Shown here: in pieces, positions 24,571 to 35,786 of the stretch
Layout: every line of letters starts with the position of its first letter
Numbering within the stretch: position 1 is the stretch's first letter
From: Alphaproteobacteria bacterium
Lineage (GTDB): Bacteria; Pseudomonadota; Alphaproteobacteria; JAAEOK01
Direction of reading: 5' to 3'
Length of the DNA: 64,000 nt
NCBI GenBank assembly: GCA_024244705.1
Contig: JAAEOK010000033.1
Location: 146,534-210,533 of the forward strand
The notes under the pieces: model-generated
The model's input: the letters and a program-made list of their open reading frames with translations, nothing else
Database searches by the model: none
What the model was told of the DNA's origin: nothing
Program-made: the position numbers and the translations under genes

Positions 24571-25502
24571 GCCGCCGGCTCTTTGACCCCGGTCAGGAAC
24601 TCCACCGGGGGAACGAAAAACCGGGCTCCGGTGACGGCGCGGCTGAAATTCATCAGGTGGTCGTAGGTGCCGTCGTCGTCGGCCACCACCATGCGCCGCA
24701 GCAGGCGATCGAAATTGGACGGCGCCGCCGCATAGGCGACGAAATACAGTCCCGCCGTGTCGGCGGTGCCGTAAGGCATCGAATGGCGCAGGATCTCGAC
24801 CGGCTCGCCGTTGTCCTTGAGGCTGGCACGAACGATGTGGGCCGTCGGCGGCTTGCGCTCGCTGTCGAACTCGATGTCGTCCGCCTTGGTGCGGGCGAAG
24901 ACCTGTTCCTGCTCGGCCACCGATAGCTCTTCCCAGGCGGCGAGATCGTGGATGTAGCGCTGAATCGTGACATGGCTGCCGTTGGCGAACGGCGTGCCGT
25001 CATCCGGGACCAGGGCGACGCGGGCCCGGTGGTCGGGCTCTTGCGGGTTCTCGGTGCCGTCGACGAAGCCGGTCAGATCGCGGCTGTCGAGGTAACGGAA
25101 GCCGTGGATTTCCTCCACCGTCTGCACCGCATTGCCGAGTTTCTTGCGCATTTCGCGCGCCAGTTCGAAACCCAAATCGAGGCGGTCGCCACGCACATGA
25201 AGGAACAGATCGGCGGGCGTCGACGGGGCCACCCGGGTGCCGTCGGACAGCGCCTTGAATGGCGCCAGCTCGGGCGGCCGGTTGCCCGGATAGAGGCGGT
25301 CCCAGATGTCGGCGCCGAACCCGATCGTGCTGTAGAGCGTGCCGCCCGAATCCTTGGCGGCGACCGCAGCCGTGAGGTCGTGGAGCACGGCCGCGGCCCG
25401 ACGGACGGCGCTGACCGCCTCGCTCTCCTCGCCCACCAATAGGGTGAGGAAGATCGCATGGGGATTGGCCGGCGGCAGCACGCCAGATTGCGGTTGAGTC
25501 AT
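24567..25502 (-). CDS. dye-decolourising (DyP-type) peroxidase
   Basis: This 311-aa haem peroxidase has the GxxDG motif GFVDGTENP (catalytic Asp148), a likely proximal haem histidine His222 (AHIVRAS) and a distal-side Arg239 (ILRH). Length and lack of a Tat signal point to the cytosolic B/YfeX-like group. The C-terminus (GVKEPAA) shows no encapsulin cargo signal. The start at 25502 follows GAGGGGAG. It oxidises phenolic or porphyrin-type substrates with H2O2. Confidence 0.9.
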   Translation of the reverse strand: MTQPQSGVLPPANPHAIFLTLLVGEESEAVSAVRRAAAVLHDLTAAVAAKDSGGTLYSTIGFGADIWDRLYPGNRPPELAPFKALSDGTRVAPSTPADLFLHVRGDRLDLGFELAREMRKKLGNAVQTVEEIHGFRYLDSRDLTGFVDGTENPQEPDHRARVALVPDDGTPFANGSHVTIQRYIHDLAAWEELSVAEQEQVFARTKADDIEFDSERKPPTAHIVRASLKDNGEPVEILRHSMPYGTADTAGLYFVAYAAAPSNFDRLLRRMVVADDDGTYDHLMNFSRAVTGARFFVPPVEFLTGVKEPAA

Positions 25503-25625
25503 CGCATGGCTCCCCTCGTTGTTGCGCCGAACGGCCCCGCGCCGACACGCGCATGTCGCCATACCGGTGCGACCATACACCAAAAACGCGCGGCCGGCCC
25601 AGGTGTGATCATGCGCCGCGGCGGG

Positions 25626-26864
25626 TCAGGTCGCGTGCCGCGGCCGATCCTTCAGGGTGAACAATTCGCGTGGCGCACCGACGCCGCGCAGGCCGTGACG
25701 GCCGAGCGAGACGAAGCCGGCGGCAGCACCCGGCCCGGCCGCGGCGACAAAGGTTTCGGACAGGACGAGGTCGACGCCGAGTTCGTCGCAGCGATCCTCC
25801 ATGCGGCTGGCCTCGTTGACCGCCGGTCCGATGACCGTGAAGTCGAGACGGTCGCGCGATCCGACATTGCCGTAGGAGACTTCGCCGCGGTGGAGCGCGA
25901 TATCGAGCGTCAGCGTGGGCATGCCTTCGGCGGCGCGGGCAGCGTTGATCGAATCGATCTCGGCAAATGCCTTTGTCGCTGCGGTCAGCGCCCGGTCGCA
26001 AACATCCGCGGTGTCGGCCTCGGTGATGGCGAAGGTTGCCAGCAATCCGTCGCCCATGAACTTGAGCACCTGGCCACCGTTGTCGCCGATCGGCGTGACG
26101 ATGGCGTCGAAATAAGAATCGAGCAGGGCGATCAGGTCCTTCAGGTCCATGCGGTCGGCGAGGGCGGTGAAGCCGCGCAGGTCGCAGAAGAACAGAATTG
26201 CGGCGAGAACATCGACCGCGCCGCGGTCGATCGCGCCGCCGAGGACGCGGTGGCCGGCATCGGCGCCGAGATAGGCGCCGACGACGTCCTCGGCGATCTG
26301 CGGCAGAACCGCGCATTTGACGGCGACGGCGAACCGCGGCTGCAGCCGTTCGATGGTTGATATCTCGCCATCGTCGAAGCCGCCCGGCCGGTCGGTCGAC
26401 CAAGTCACGACCGTGCCCGTCACCGAGCCCGGCCGACCAAAGGCGTCGAAATAGGTGGCCAAGGCCACATAGTCGGTATCGCCCTCGGCCTTGAGTTCGT
26501 CGAGGATAGGGAAATCGCGGTCGGCGGCGGCGGCGTCCAATCGCCGGCGGACGATCTGCCCCGGAGCCTCCAAGACGACACGGATTGGGCTGTCCAGCCA
26601 TTGCGGCGTTGCTTCCCCGCCGGTCTCGAAGTTCAAGCGCTCGAGGCCGACTCCACGGATCCAGCGGACGGTCCGGGAATCGTGGGTCGGATGAAGAACA
26701 CGCGCGCCGACCGACACCCGGCGCAGGGCCATGCCGGCGGCATTCAGCCGCTCGCAGAAGCCTTCGACGAGATCGGAGAGCGGCACGGTCGCAAGCGCGG
26801 CCTCGATCAGCCAATCGCTGATCGCCTGAACCTGCTCCGGCCCTATCCGCGGCGTTCCGGTCAT
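25626..26864 (-). CDS. class III adenylate/guanylate cyclase
   Basis: This 412-aa protein has an N-terminal ~200-residue sensory region of unknown type and a C-terminal class III cyclase domain: FFCDLRGFTALAD (metal Asp228), VLKFMGDGLLATF (Lys268, Asp272) and TVIGPAVNEASRMED. Lys and the downstream residues suggest ATP as substrate, giving cAMP. No membrane segment is seen, so it is cytosolic. ATG 26864 is used; an in-frame GTG at 26885 is an alternative. It is divergent from the RND adaptor gene. Confidence 0.88.
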   Translation of the reverse strand: MTGTPRIGPEQVQAISDWLIEAALATVPLSDLVEGFCERLNAAGMALRRVSVGARVLHPTHDSRTVRWIRGVGLERLNFETGGEATPQWLDSPIRVVLEAPGQIVRRRLDAAAADRDFPILDELKAEGDTDYVALATYFDAFGRPGSVTGTVVTWSTDRPGGFDDGEISTIERLQPRFAVAVKCAVLPQIAEDVVGAYLGADAGHRVLGGAIDRGAVDVLAAILFFCDLRGFTALADRMDLKDLIALLDSYFDAIVTPIGDNGGQVLKFMGDGLLATFAITEADTADVCDRALTAATKAFAEIDSINAARAAEGMPTLTLDIALHRGEVSYGNVGSRDRLDFTVIGPAVNEASRMEDRCDELGVDLVLSETFVAAAGPGAAAGFVSLGRHGLRGVGAPRELFTLKDRPRHAT

Positions 26865-27021
26865 GCGCCATCTTGTGCCCGGCACAGGCCGCTGTCACCC
26901 CGCATTCGCGTACCGCTCCGGCTTCATCGCCGCGACCGGTTGTGATAAGACAATCGGCCGATGGGCGTTAGCGCGCATCGACCGAACGCGCGCCGCCCGC
27001 CTCGCCAATCCCCGAAGGGAC

Positions 27022-28209
27022 ATGCCGATCATCAGACCATTGCATCCGCGCATCCGCGACCGCCATCTCTTCGGGCCCCTGGGCGCGGCGTTCCTTGTCG
27101 CGGCGGTTGCCGCCTGCGGCGAAGACCAACAACAGGCGGCGGCGCCCGGCGCCGGCCCGGCCCCGGCGGTGACGGTGGCCCCGGTGGTGCGCAAGGACGT
27201 GACGCCGAAATTCACCTATGTCGGCCGTGTCGAGGCGGTCGATGAAGTCGAATTGCGCGCCCGCGTCGAAGGATTTCTCGAACAGCGCAGCTTCGAAGAA
27301 GGCGGCGACGTGAAGAAAGGCGATGCCCTCTACGTCATCGAGCAGGCGCCCTACCAGGCCGACGTCGAACGCGCCGAGGCCGATGTTCTAAGCGCCCAGG
27401 CAACGCTCAAGAACGCCACCCTGACCGCCGACCGCTACCGCACGCTGATCAATAAGGGCAATGTCAGCCAAGCCAAACTCGACGAGGCGGTGGCCGATGA
27501 GACGCGCGCACAGGCCGGCGTATTGCAGGCCAAGGCGGCGTTGCAACAGGCCGAGCTCGACCTCGGCTATACCACCATCACGGCGCCGATCGACGGCCGC
27601 ATCGGGCTGTCCAACTACAGCGTCGGCAACCTTGTCGGGCCGTCGAGCGATCCCTTGGCCGATCTGATCAGCCTCGATCCGATCTATGTCCGGATCGCGG
27701 TCAGCGACCGCGATTTGTTGGACGCGCGCCGCCGCGACATCGGCGAGCGGGCACAGGAATTGGTGCCACGGCTGGTGCTGCAGGACGGCGAGATTTACGC
27801 CCACGACGGCCATTTCGCGTTCATCGACAACAAGGTCGACGCCCAGACCGACACGGTCACCGTGCGCGCGGAATTCCCCAACCCGCACAAGGTCCTGCTG
27901 CCCGACCAGTTCGTCACCGTCGAGATCCAGCGCTCGGAACCGACCTCGGTCCTGGTTATCCCGCAAGCGGCGATTCAGGAGGACCAGAGCGGCCGCTTCG
28001 TGTTGGTCGTCGACAAGGACAGCAAGGTCAAGGTTCAACGCGTCACGATGGGCGATCAGGAAGGCACCGATTGGATCGTGACCGAGGGCCTCGAAGAAGG
28101 CGAGCAGGTGATCGTCGAAGGATTGCAGAAGGTGCGCCCCGGCATCACGGTGAAGGCGGTGGTTGAGGGCACCGCGCCCAAGCCGCGACTGGAACCGGCG
28201 GAAGGCTAG
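27022..28209 (+). CDS. RND efflux periplasmic adaptor (AcrA/MexA-like)
   Basis: This 395-aa lipoprotein has the lipobox AAVAAC (Cys32), a barrel-sandwich domain ([20 protein letters not shown]), an alpha-hairpin (about 105-180) and the returning [19 protein letters not shown], all typical of HlyD-family adaptors. The start at 27022 has GAAGGGA close upstream. It is followed 5 nt later by its inner-membrane pump. No outer-membrane TolC-type gene is adjacent. Confidence 0.92.
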   Translation: MPIIRPLHPRIRDRHLFGPLGAAFLVAAVAACGEDQQQAAAPGAGPAPAVTVAPVVRKDVTPKFTYVGRVEAVDEVELRARVEGFLEQRSFEEGGDVKKGDALYVIEQAPYQADVERAEADVLSAQATLKNATLTADRYRTLINKGNVSQAKLDEAVADETRAQAGVLQAKAALQQAELDLGYTTITAPIDGRIGLSNYSVGNLVGPSSDPLADLISLDPIYVRIAVSDRDLLDARRRDIGERAQELVPRLVLQDGEIYAHDGHFAFIDNKVDAQTDTVTVRAEFPNPHKVLLPDQFVTVEIQRSEPTSVLVIPQAAIQEDQSGRFVLVVDKDSKVKVQRVTMGDQEGTDWIVTEGLEEGEQVIVEGLQKVRPGITVKAVVEGTAPKPRLEPAEG

Positions 28210-28214
28210 AACGC

Positions 28215-31200
28215 ATGTTGTCCGCGTTCTTCATCGACCGGCCCAAATTCGCCTTCGTCATCTCGATCGTCATCACCCTGGCCGGGCTGATCGCCCTGCA
28301 GGCGATACCGGTCGCGCAATATCCCGAAATCACGCCGCCGGTGGTCCAGGTCACCGCCAGCTATCCCGGGGCCAGCGCCCGGGTCGTCGAGCAGACCGTC
28401 GCCGCGCCCATCGAGGCCCAGGTCAACGGCGTCGACGACATGATCTACATGTCGTCCGCGAGCGCCAACGACGGCAGCTACACCCTGTCGGTCACGTTCG
28501 AGGTCGGCACCGATCCCGACATCGCGGCGGTCAACGTCCAGAACCGGGTCGCGTTGGCGACGCCGCAGCTGCCCGACGAAGTCACCCGCAGCGGGGTGTC
28601 GGTGCGCAAGCAATCGACCAACATGCTGATGATCATCAATTTGATATCGCCCAACGACACCCATGACGGGCTGTTCCTCAGCAACTATACGAGCATCAAT
28701 ATCCGCGACGCCCTGGTGCGCATCCAAGGCGTCGGCAACGCGACCATTTTCGGCGCCCTCGATTACGGCATGCGGATCTGGATGGACCCCAACCGCCTGA
28801 CCAGCCTCCACCTGTCGACGACCGATATCGCCAACGCGATTTCGAATCAGAACATCCAGGCCTCGGCCGGCCAGATCGGCGCGCCGCCGGTGGTCACCGA
28901 CCAGCAATTCCAATACACGCTCCAGGCCAAGGGTCGGCTGTCGACGGTCGAGGAGTTCGGCGACATCATCCTGCGCGCCGAGCCCAACGGCTCCTATCTG
29001 CGCCTCAAGGACGTGGCCCGCATCGAGCTCGGCTCGCAGACCTACGCCGCGAGCAGCCGCCTCAACGGCAAGCCGGCGGTGGCGATGGCGGTCTACCAGG
29101 CGCCGGGAGCCAACGCGCTCGACGTCGCCGACGCGGTCTATGCGGAGATGGACCGCCTGGCCGAGCGCTTCCCCGCCGATGTCGAGTACCACATCCTCTA
29201 TGATACGACGAATTTCGTTCGCGCCTCGATCGATGAGGTCATAGTCACCCTGTTCCAGGCGCTCGGGCTGGTGCTGCTGGTCACCTACCTGTTCCTCGCC
29301 GATTGGCGCGCCACCATCATCCCGGCGCTGGCCATTCCGGTGTCGTTGATCGGCACCTTCGCGGTGCTGCTGGCGATGGGCTTTTCGGCCAATACGATCT
29401 CCCTGTTCGGCATCATCCTGGCCATCGGCATCGTTGTCGACGACGCCATCGTCGTGGTCGAAAACGTGCAGCGGCTGATGGACGACGAGAAGCTGCCGGC
29501 GCGGGAGGCGACGCGGAAGGCGATGTTCCAGGTCCAGGGACCGGTGATCGCGACCACCTTGGTGCTGCTCGCGGTGTTCGTGCCGGTGGCCTTCATCCCC
29601 GGCATCACCGGCCAGCTCTACCAGCAATTCGCGGTCACCATCTCGGTTGCGGTCGTCATCTCGTCGATCAACGCGTTGACCCTCAGCCCGGCCCTGTGCG
29701 CGACCTTCCTCAAGCCGCCCAAGGGCGCGCCGCGCGGCCCCCTGGGCTGGTTCCACAAGGTGGTGGACACCTCCCGCAACGGCTACGCGTCGGTGGTCGC
29801 CATACTGGTGCGGCGGCTGGTGCTCACCGTCGGCATCCTCGGCGCCGTGATGTTCGGCGCCTATTGGCTGTTCAACACCCTGCCGACCGGGTTCATCCCC
29901 AACGAAGACCAGGGTGCGTTCTTCGCCAACGTCCAGCTGCCCGACGGCGCCTCGCTCAACCGCACCGAAGAGGTCGTCGCGGACGTCCATGAGATCATCG
30001 CCGCGACGCCAGGCGTCTCCGACATCATCACCGTCGCCGGTTACAGCCTGCTCAGCGGCGCGTCGTCGAACAGCGCCCTGATCGTCGCCGTCCTCGAAGA
30101 CTGGTCGGAGCGCGATTCGAAGGACGAGAACCTGCGGGCGATCCTGAACGGGCTGCTGCCCAAACTGTTCACCATCAGCTCCGCCAACGTCATCGCCTTT
30201 CCGATCCCGCCGATCCCCGGGCTCGGCACCACCGGCGGCTTCGAGCTCGAACTGCAAAGCTTGGGCGGGCAGTCGCCCGAGGAACTGGCGGCGACCATGC
30301 GCGGACTGATCTTCGCCGCCAACCAGGACCCGACCCTGGCCCGCGTGTTCAGCACCTATTCCGCCGACGTGCCGCAACTGTTCGTCGATGTCGACCGCGA
30401 TAAGGCGCAGGCGTTGGGGATTCCGGTCTCCGACATCTTCAAAACGTTGCAGGCCAATCTGGGCTCGCTCTACGTCAACGATTTCAACCTGTTCGGCCGC
30501 GTCTACCGGGTCATCATCCAGGCCGAGGCGCCCGACCGTAGCTCCGTCGAGGACATCAACCGCATCAACATCCGCAACGCCGAGGGCGAGATGGTGCCGA
30601 TCCGCACCCTGGTCGATATCAAGCCGATCCTCGGGCCGGCCAGCATCAGCCGCTACAATTTGTTCGCCGCCGCGGCGATCAACGGCGAGGCGGCGCCGGG
30701 CCGGTCGTCGGGCGAAGCGATCGCGGCGATGGAGGCGTTGGCGCGGGATACGCTGCCCGACGGCTACGCCACCGAGTGGACCGGCACCACCTATCAGGAG
30801 ATCAAGGCCGGCGGCACGGCGGCGATGATCTTCGCCCTCGCCTTGGTCTTCGTCTATCTGTTCCTGGTCGCCCAGTACGAAAGCTGGTCGATCCCGATGC
30901 CGGTCGTGTTGTCGGTCTCGGTGGCCGTCCTCGGCGCCTTGTTCACGGTGTTCCTGATCCCGCGGCTGGTCAACAATATCTACACCCAGATCGGGCTGGT
31001 CATGCTGATCGGGCTGGCCAGCAAGAACGCAATCCTGATCGTCGAGTTCTCCAAGACGCAGCGCGAAGCCGGGATGTCGATCGTCGAGGCCGGCATCACC
31101 GGGGCCCGGCTGCGTTTCCGCGCCGTGATGATGACCAGCTTCTCGTTCATCCTCGGCGTGCTGCCGCTGGTGCTGGCGACGGGCGCCGGCGCCGCCGCCC

Positions 31201-31352
31201 GGCGCTCGCTCGGCACCGCCGTCTTCGGCGGCATGCTGGCCGCCTCGATCTTCGGCATCTTCATGATCCCGGCGCTCTACGTGCTGTTCCAGACCCTGCG
31301 CGAAAAGGTCAAGGGCGGGCGCGGCGCGGCGGCGGAACAGGAGACGGCTTGA
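28215..31352 (+). CDS. RND efflux pump, HAE-1 type (AcrB/MexB-like)
   Basis: This 1045-aa pump has twelve TM segments in the usual 1+5+1+5 pattern, the proton-relay pair in [17 protein letters not shown], and the TM10 lysine in [31 protein letters not shown] is the typical HAE-1 N-terminus. It forms a trimer that exports hydrophobic drugs or toxic compounds with the adaptor at 27022. Confidence 0.95.
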   Translation: MLSAFFIDRPKFAFVISIVITLAGLIALQAIPVAQYPEITPPVVQVTASYPGASARVVEQTVAAPIEAQVNGVDDMIYMSSASANDGSYTLSVTFEVGTDPDIAAVNVQNRVALATPQLPDEVTRSGVSVRKQSTNMLMIINLISPNDTHDGLFLSNYTSINIRDALVRIQGVGNATIFGALDYGMRIWMDPNRLTSLHLSTTDIANAISNQNIQASAGQIGAPPVVTDQQFQYTLQAKGRLSTVEEFGDIILRAEPNGSYLRLKDVARIELGSQTYAASSRLNGKPAVAMAVYQAPGANALDVADAVYAEMDRLAERFPADVEYHILYDTTNFVRASIDEVIVTLFQALGLVLLVTYLFLADWRATIIPALAIPVSLIGTFAVLLAMGFSANTISLFGIILAIGIVVDDAIVVVENVQRLMDDEKLPAREATRKAMFQVQGPVIATTLVLLAVFVPVAFIPGITGQLYQQFAVTISVAVVISSINALTLSPALCATFLKPPKGAPRGPLGWFHKVVDTSRNGYASVVAILVRRLVLTVGILGAVMFGAYWLFNTLPTGFIPNEDQGAFFANVQLPDGASLNRTEEVVADVHEIIAATPGVSDIITVAGYSLLSGASSNSALIVAVLEDWSERDSKDENLRAILNGLLPKLFTISSANVIAFPIPPIPGLGTTGGFELELQSLGGQSPEELAATMRGLIFAANQDPTLARVFSTYSADVPQLFVDVDRDKAQALGIPVSDIFKTLQANLGSLYVNDFNLFGRVYRVIIQAEAPDRSSVEDINRINIRNAEGEMVPIRTLVDIKPILGPASISRYNLFAAAAINGEAAPGRSSGEAIAAMEALARDTLPDGYATEWTGTTYQEIKAGGTAAMIFALALVFVYLFLVAQYESWSIPMPVVLSVSVAVLGALFTVFLIPRLVNNIYTQIGLVMLIGLASKNAILIVEFSKTQREAGMSIVEAGITGARLRFRAVMMTSFSFILGVLPLVLATGAGAAARRSLGTAVFGGMLAASIFGIFMIPALYVLFQTLREKVKGGRGAAAEQETA

Positions 31353-31418
31353 AGCCGGTTGCCTGGCCGGCGCGGGCCGGGATCGGCCTGGCCCGGGCAC
31401 CCACGACAAATCCGGCGA

Positions 31419-34400
31419 CTACGCCGCCGCCGGCTTGACCCGGTAGAAAATGCTGTAGACGACCGGGAACAGGACCATGGTCACGACGGTGCCGAAGGTC
31501 AGCCCGCCCATGATGGTCACCGCCAGCCCGACCCAGAACACGTCCTGCAACAGCGGGACGACGCCAAGCACCGTGGTCGCCGCCGCCAGCGAGACCGGAC
31601 GCACGCGCGACAGGGTCGCTTCGACCAACGCCGGATAGGGTGACTTGCCGAGGCTCAGATTTAGATTGATCTCGTCGAGAAGGACGATGATGTTCTTGAT
31701 CATCATGCCGGCCGGGCTCATCGCGCCGAGCAGGGCGACGAAGCCGAACGGCGTGCCGGTGAACAGCAGCCCCGCCGTCATACCGACGACGACGAACGGG
31801 ATCAGCAGGAAGATCATCACCGGCGGCCGGAAGGCGTTGAACAGCAGGATGATGATCAAGACCATGATGACAACCGCCGGCACCAGGCCGGGCAGGAGCG
31901 AGGCCTGCGCCTTGGCCGAATTCTCGTACTCGCCGCCCCAGGCCATGCTGAAGCCGGGCGGAAGGTTCGTCGCCAGGGCGTTGAACTCGGACAACACGGC
32001 CGTGCGCAAGGTCGGCAGCGTGACGCCGCTGATCGGATTGGACTGCACGGTGATGGTGCGCTTGCGGTCGTAGTGGGCGATCTTCGATTCTTCCCACTGC
32101 TGGGCGATGCCCTTGGTGACCTGCGACAGCGGCACCCGGTCCGTCGACATCGCCGGCCGTACCTGCAGGGTATCGATGCCGCCAATGCCGATGCCGCGCT
32201 CCTGCGTGTAGCGCATGACGACCGGGATCAGCTTGTCGTCCTCGCGATAGAGTCCGACGGTGCGGCCGTCGAAGGCGCGCTTGGTCGCGCGCGCGACGTC
32301 GTTACGGGTGACCCCGGCCCAGCGCCCGCGCTCCTGGCTGTATTCGGGCACCACGGTCAGCACGCTCTGCCGCCAGTCGGTCTGCACCATGCCGGCGAGG
32401 GGTTCCTCCTCGAGGATGGTGACGGCGTCGACCGCGATCTCGCGCAGGGTGTCGGCGTCGGCGATGCCCTGGCCGGTGAAGCGAACCTCGAACTTCCATG
32501 TCTCGGCCGGTCCGACGCCGAAGCGGCGGATCGGTACCAGCGCCTGCGGCGCGGCCTCTTCGAGCCACACCGTCAGTTCCTCGACCAGCGCGGCGATTTC
32601 GCTCCGCTCGTGGACCTCGACAATCAGTTGGGCATAGCTGGAATTGGGCGATTCGGGCTCGACCGGCAGGTAGAACCGCGGCGGCCCCGCGCCGATGAAG
32701 CTGGCCACGCTTTCGACCCGGTCGTCGGCGAGCAGCTTGGCCTCGATCGGCTCGATGCCCTCGGCCACCATTTCGATGCGCGTACCCTCCGGTGCCCAGT
32801 AGTCGATCATGAACTTGGTCATGGCCGAATCCGGGAAGAACAATTGCTCCACGCGGCCGAAGCCGGCAAACGAAATGATCAGGAGGGCGACCGAGGCGCC
32901 GATGGTCAGCCAGCGCGCGCGCAGGCACCCGACGAGAATGTCGCGGAAGGCGCCGAGGATTCGACTAGGCTTCTCTTCCGTGTCCTCCGCTCCCGCCGGC
33001 GGCGGCTTCAGCATCCAGACGCATTGCAGCGGCGTCACGGTCATCGAGATGAACCAGCTGAACATCAGCGCGATGGCGACGACCGAGAACAGGGTGGCGC
33101 AATACTCGCCAGCGCCTTCGTCGGACGCGAAGATGGGATAGAATGCCATGACCGCGATAACCGTCGCCCCGAGAAGCGGCCAAGCCGGTTGCGACGCGGC
33201 CTCGATCGCGGCCTTGGTCGGCTCCATCCGCTGCTTGATGCGGACCGCGATGCCGTCAGCGACGACGATCGAGTTATCGACCATCATGCCGAGCGCGACC
33301 ACCAGCGCGCCGAGCGACATGCGTTGGAGATCGATGCTGAACAGCTTCATGAAAATGAAGGTGCCAAGGATGGTCAGGACCAGGCCGGTGCCGATGATGA
33401 CCCCCATCCTGAGCCCCATCGATACCGCCAGGACGGCGAGCACGATGACCACCGCCTGGCCCAGGCTGACGAAGAAGCCGTCGATCGATTCCTTGACGAT
33501 GTCCGACTGCCAGTGAACGCGGTTAATCTCGATGCCGACCGGCAGGTTGTGCAGGAGTTCGGAAAGCCGCGCATCGACGTTTTCGCCCATGGTAACGACA
33601 TTGCCGCCGGGCACGACCGCTAGGCCGATCGCCACCGCCGGGATGCCGTCGACCCGCATCAATCTTTGCGGCGGATCGACATAGCCCTCGCGGACCGTCG
33701 AGATGTCGCCGATCCGGATCAACTCGGATGCGCCGCCGCGGCGCGCGCCGCCGGCGACCGCCTGTAGGCTATCGATGGCGGACGGGGTGAGGACGAGATC
33801 GGCGATGTCAAAGGGCGAGGCAAAGGTGCCGCCAGGCTGGATTTTCAGGCGCTGGGTCTGGATATCGACGCTGCCCGCATCGACCACCATGTTCTGCTGC
33901 TGCAGGCTGACCTCGATGCTGTCGTCGGAGAGTCCCAGTTCGGTCAGTTGTGCCTCGGACACGTCGAGATAAATGACCCGGTCCTGGACGCCCCAGGCCT
34001 CGATCTTACCGACGCCAGCGACCAGGCTGAGTTCCTTCTTGACGTCGTCGACATATTGCTCGAGCTCGGCAAAGCTGTAGCCGTCGCCGGTCACCGCGAG
34101 GACGAGGCCGAAGACATCGCCGAAATCCGAATTGACGAAGGGACGCCCGGCGCCCGGCGGCAATTGGGGCTCGACGTCCTTAATCTTGCTTTTCAGCTCA
34201 TCCCAGATCTGCGGCAGTGTGTCCGACTGGAAGCTTGGCTTGATGAAGACCTTGACGATCGAAAGTCCCGGGATCGAAACCGATTCCAAATGGTCGAGCT
34301 GCTTCAGCTGCTGTGCTGCGAGTTCGATGCGGTCGGTCACCTCGAGTTCCACTTCGGCCGCGCTGGCGCCGGTATAGGTCGTCGCCACGACCGCAGTCTT

Positions 34401-34526
34401 GATCGTGAACTCGGGGTCCTCGAGCTGGCCGAGCTGGGTGAACGACCCCATACCGCCGAAGACGAGAAGGATGACGAAGAAAATCGTGACGGCGCGGTAA
34501 TTGAGCGCGTAACTGGCGAGGTTCAC
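31419..34526 (-). CDS. RND efflux pump, divergent HAE-like group
   Basis: This 1035-aa pump starts with GTG at 34526, 3 nt after the stop of its adaptor gene. The N-terminus (MNLASYALNYRAVTIFFVIL) and GRPFVNSDFGDVFGLVLAVTG mark a different RND subgroup from the one at 28215. The TM4 motif reads GMMVDNSIVVADG, with Asp-Asn in place of the Asp-Asp pair of AcrB. It converges with the first RND operon across a 66-bp gap. Confidence 0.93.
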   Translation of the reverse strand: MNLASYALNYRAVTIFFVILLVFGGMGSFTQLGQLEDPEFTIKTAVVATTYTGASAAEVELEVTDRIELAAQQLKQLDHLESVSIPGLSIVKVFIKPSFQSDTLPQIWDELKSKIKDVEPQLPPGAGRPFVNSDFGDVFGLVLAVTGDGYSFAELEQYVDDVKKELSLVAGVGKIEAWGVQDRVIYLDVSEAQLTELGLSDDSIEVSLQQQNMVVDAGSVDIQTQRLKIQPGGTFASPFDIADLVLTPSAIDSLQAVAGGARRGGASELIRIGDISTVREGYVDPPQRLMRVDGIPAVAIGLAVVPGGNVVTMGENVDARLSELLHNLPVGIEINRVHWQSDIVKESIDGFFVSLGQAVVIVLAVLAVSMGLRMGVIIGTGLVLTILGTFIFMKLFSIDLQRMSLGALVVALGMMVDNSIVVADGIAVRIKQRMEPTKAAIEAASQPAWPLLGATVIAVMAFYPIFASDEGAGEYCATLFSVVAIALMFSWFISMTVTPLQCVWMLKPPPAGAEDTEEKPSRILGAFRDILVGCLRARWLTIGASVALLIISFAGFGRVEQLFFPDSAMTKFMIDYWAPEGTRIEMVAEGIEPIEAKLLADDRVESVASFIGAGPPRFYLPVEPESPNSSYAQLIVEVHERSEIAALVEELTVWLEEAAPQALVPIRRFGVGPAETWKFEVRFTGQGIADADTLREIAVDAVTILEEEPLAGMVQTDWRQSVLTVVPEYSQERGRWAGVTRNDVARATKRAFDGRTVGLYREDDKLIPVVMRYTQERGIGIGGIDTLQVRPAMSTDRVPLSQVTKGIAQQWEESKIAHYDRKRTITVQSNPISGVTLPTLRTAVLSEFNALATNLPPGFSMAWGGEYENSAKAQASLLPGLVPAVVIMVLIIILLFNAFRPPVMIFLLIPFVVVGMTAGLLFTGTPFGFVALLGAMSPAGMMIKNIIVLLDEINLNLSLGKSPYPALVEATLSRVRPVSLAAATTVLGVVPLLQDVFWVGLAVTIMGGLTFGTVVTMVLFPVVYSIFYRVKPAAA

Positions 34527-34529
34527 GGG

Positions 34530-35642
34530 CTAGTTCCCCATGATCCGGACGACTTGTTTTTCCTTGAGGAAATTGGTCCCCGCCGTGACCACCCATTCAC
34601 CGCGCTCGAGGCCGTCGACGATACGGATGCCGACGTCGGTCAGGGCGCCTGTCGTGACCGGGCGGCTTGACACTGATTTGGTCGCTTCGTCGATCACCCA
34701 GACACGGCTGCCCTGATCGTCGGGCGGGGTGAAGACAGCCGAAACCGGGACGATATGCCCGGTCTCGGGTCCCGCTGCCGACTCGTTGAGTCGGCCCGAC
34801 ACCTTGCCGGCCATTCCGGGAAGTATCTTGGCCCCCTCCGGCTGATTCATCGACAGTGTGACCGGATAGGTTCGCGTCGTTTGCGACGCTTCGGTGCCGA
34901 TCTCCGTGACCTTTGCGGGGATCTCCATCTCGGGGAAAGCATCGAAGATGACCACGCCGTCGACGACATAGGGGATCAATGAAATCAGGTTCTCGGGTAC
35001 GTCGACGACCATGTCGATATCCGAATCGTCGAGCAGCCTGAGAATTACCTGCTGGGCGCGGACATCCTCGAACTCTTCGACGTAGCGGGCGACGATATCG
35101 CCGTCGAAGGGTGCGTGAAGGTTCGTGTAGCTCAGGTCGAGTTTGGCTTTATCGAGGGCCGCCTTGGCGGCCGCGACATCGGCCCGGGCTTCGCCGGCGA
35201 CCGCCTACACCTGGTCGACGCGGGCCTGCGCAACATGCCCTTTGTCGAACAGCTTCTTGTTGCGGTCGAGCTCGAGCGAGGCGTTGCTGAGGGTCGCGTT
35301 GGTGCGCGACAGGTTGGCCTGGGTCCGATCGACCTCCGCCTGATAGGTCGCGGGATCGATCTGGGCGACCAGATCGCCCTGGTTCACATGGCCGCCCACC
35401 TTGACCGGCAATGAAGTGACGGTACCAGAAACGCGGAAAGAGAGCTCCGCTTCCTTGACTGCCTTTGCCCGGCCCGGCAGCCACCGCTGGCGGAAGGCGT
35501 CGATGTCGCCGACCAGGATCGCTTTGACCGGGCGGACGATCTCGGCCTCCGGCGCCTCCTCTTCGCCGCAGCCGGCCAGCGCCAGTATGGCCACGGCGAG
35601 ACCAGCCACGAAAACGGTGCGCGGCGTTCTCGAAATTTTCAT
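34530..35642 (-). pseudogene. RND adaptor gene interrupted by an in-frame amber codon
   Basis: The gene starts at 35642 after GGGGGAAGC with a lipoprotein signal (LALAGC, Cys25) and normal HlyD content to KGHVAQARVDQV. There a TAG at 35205-35207 stops it. The same frame continues without shift as AVAGEARADVAAAKAALDKA and LSYTNLHAPFDGDIVARYVE to the natural stop at 34530, so one base change splits an otherwise intact adaptor of about 370 codons. It may be a true nonsense mutation, a sequencing error or a suppressed stop. The pump downstream is intact. Confidence 0.85.
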
Positions 35643-35786
35643 GCTTCCCCCAGACATCGGTCGTGTGACTTCGACAGGTCGTTTGTTGACCGCGTTCCTT
35701 GTTTTACAGCATCCGGTGCTGGGTAAATAGCCGATTGTAAACGGTTCGGCGGGTGCGATCGCCGGCCCGCGCGGGATGCTGGCGGC

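Noticed and set aside
24567-25502. DyP peroxidase as encapsulin cargo
   Set aside because: No encapsulin gene is adjacent and the C-terminus lacks a cargo-loading motif.
28206-31409. 1067-codon open frame on the minus strand
   Set aside because: It is antisense to a fully conserved AcrB-type pump, has RDRDD/HHR-type low-complexity composition and no start site. It is a GC-bias shadow.
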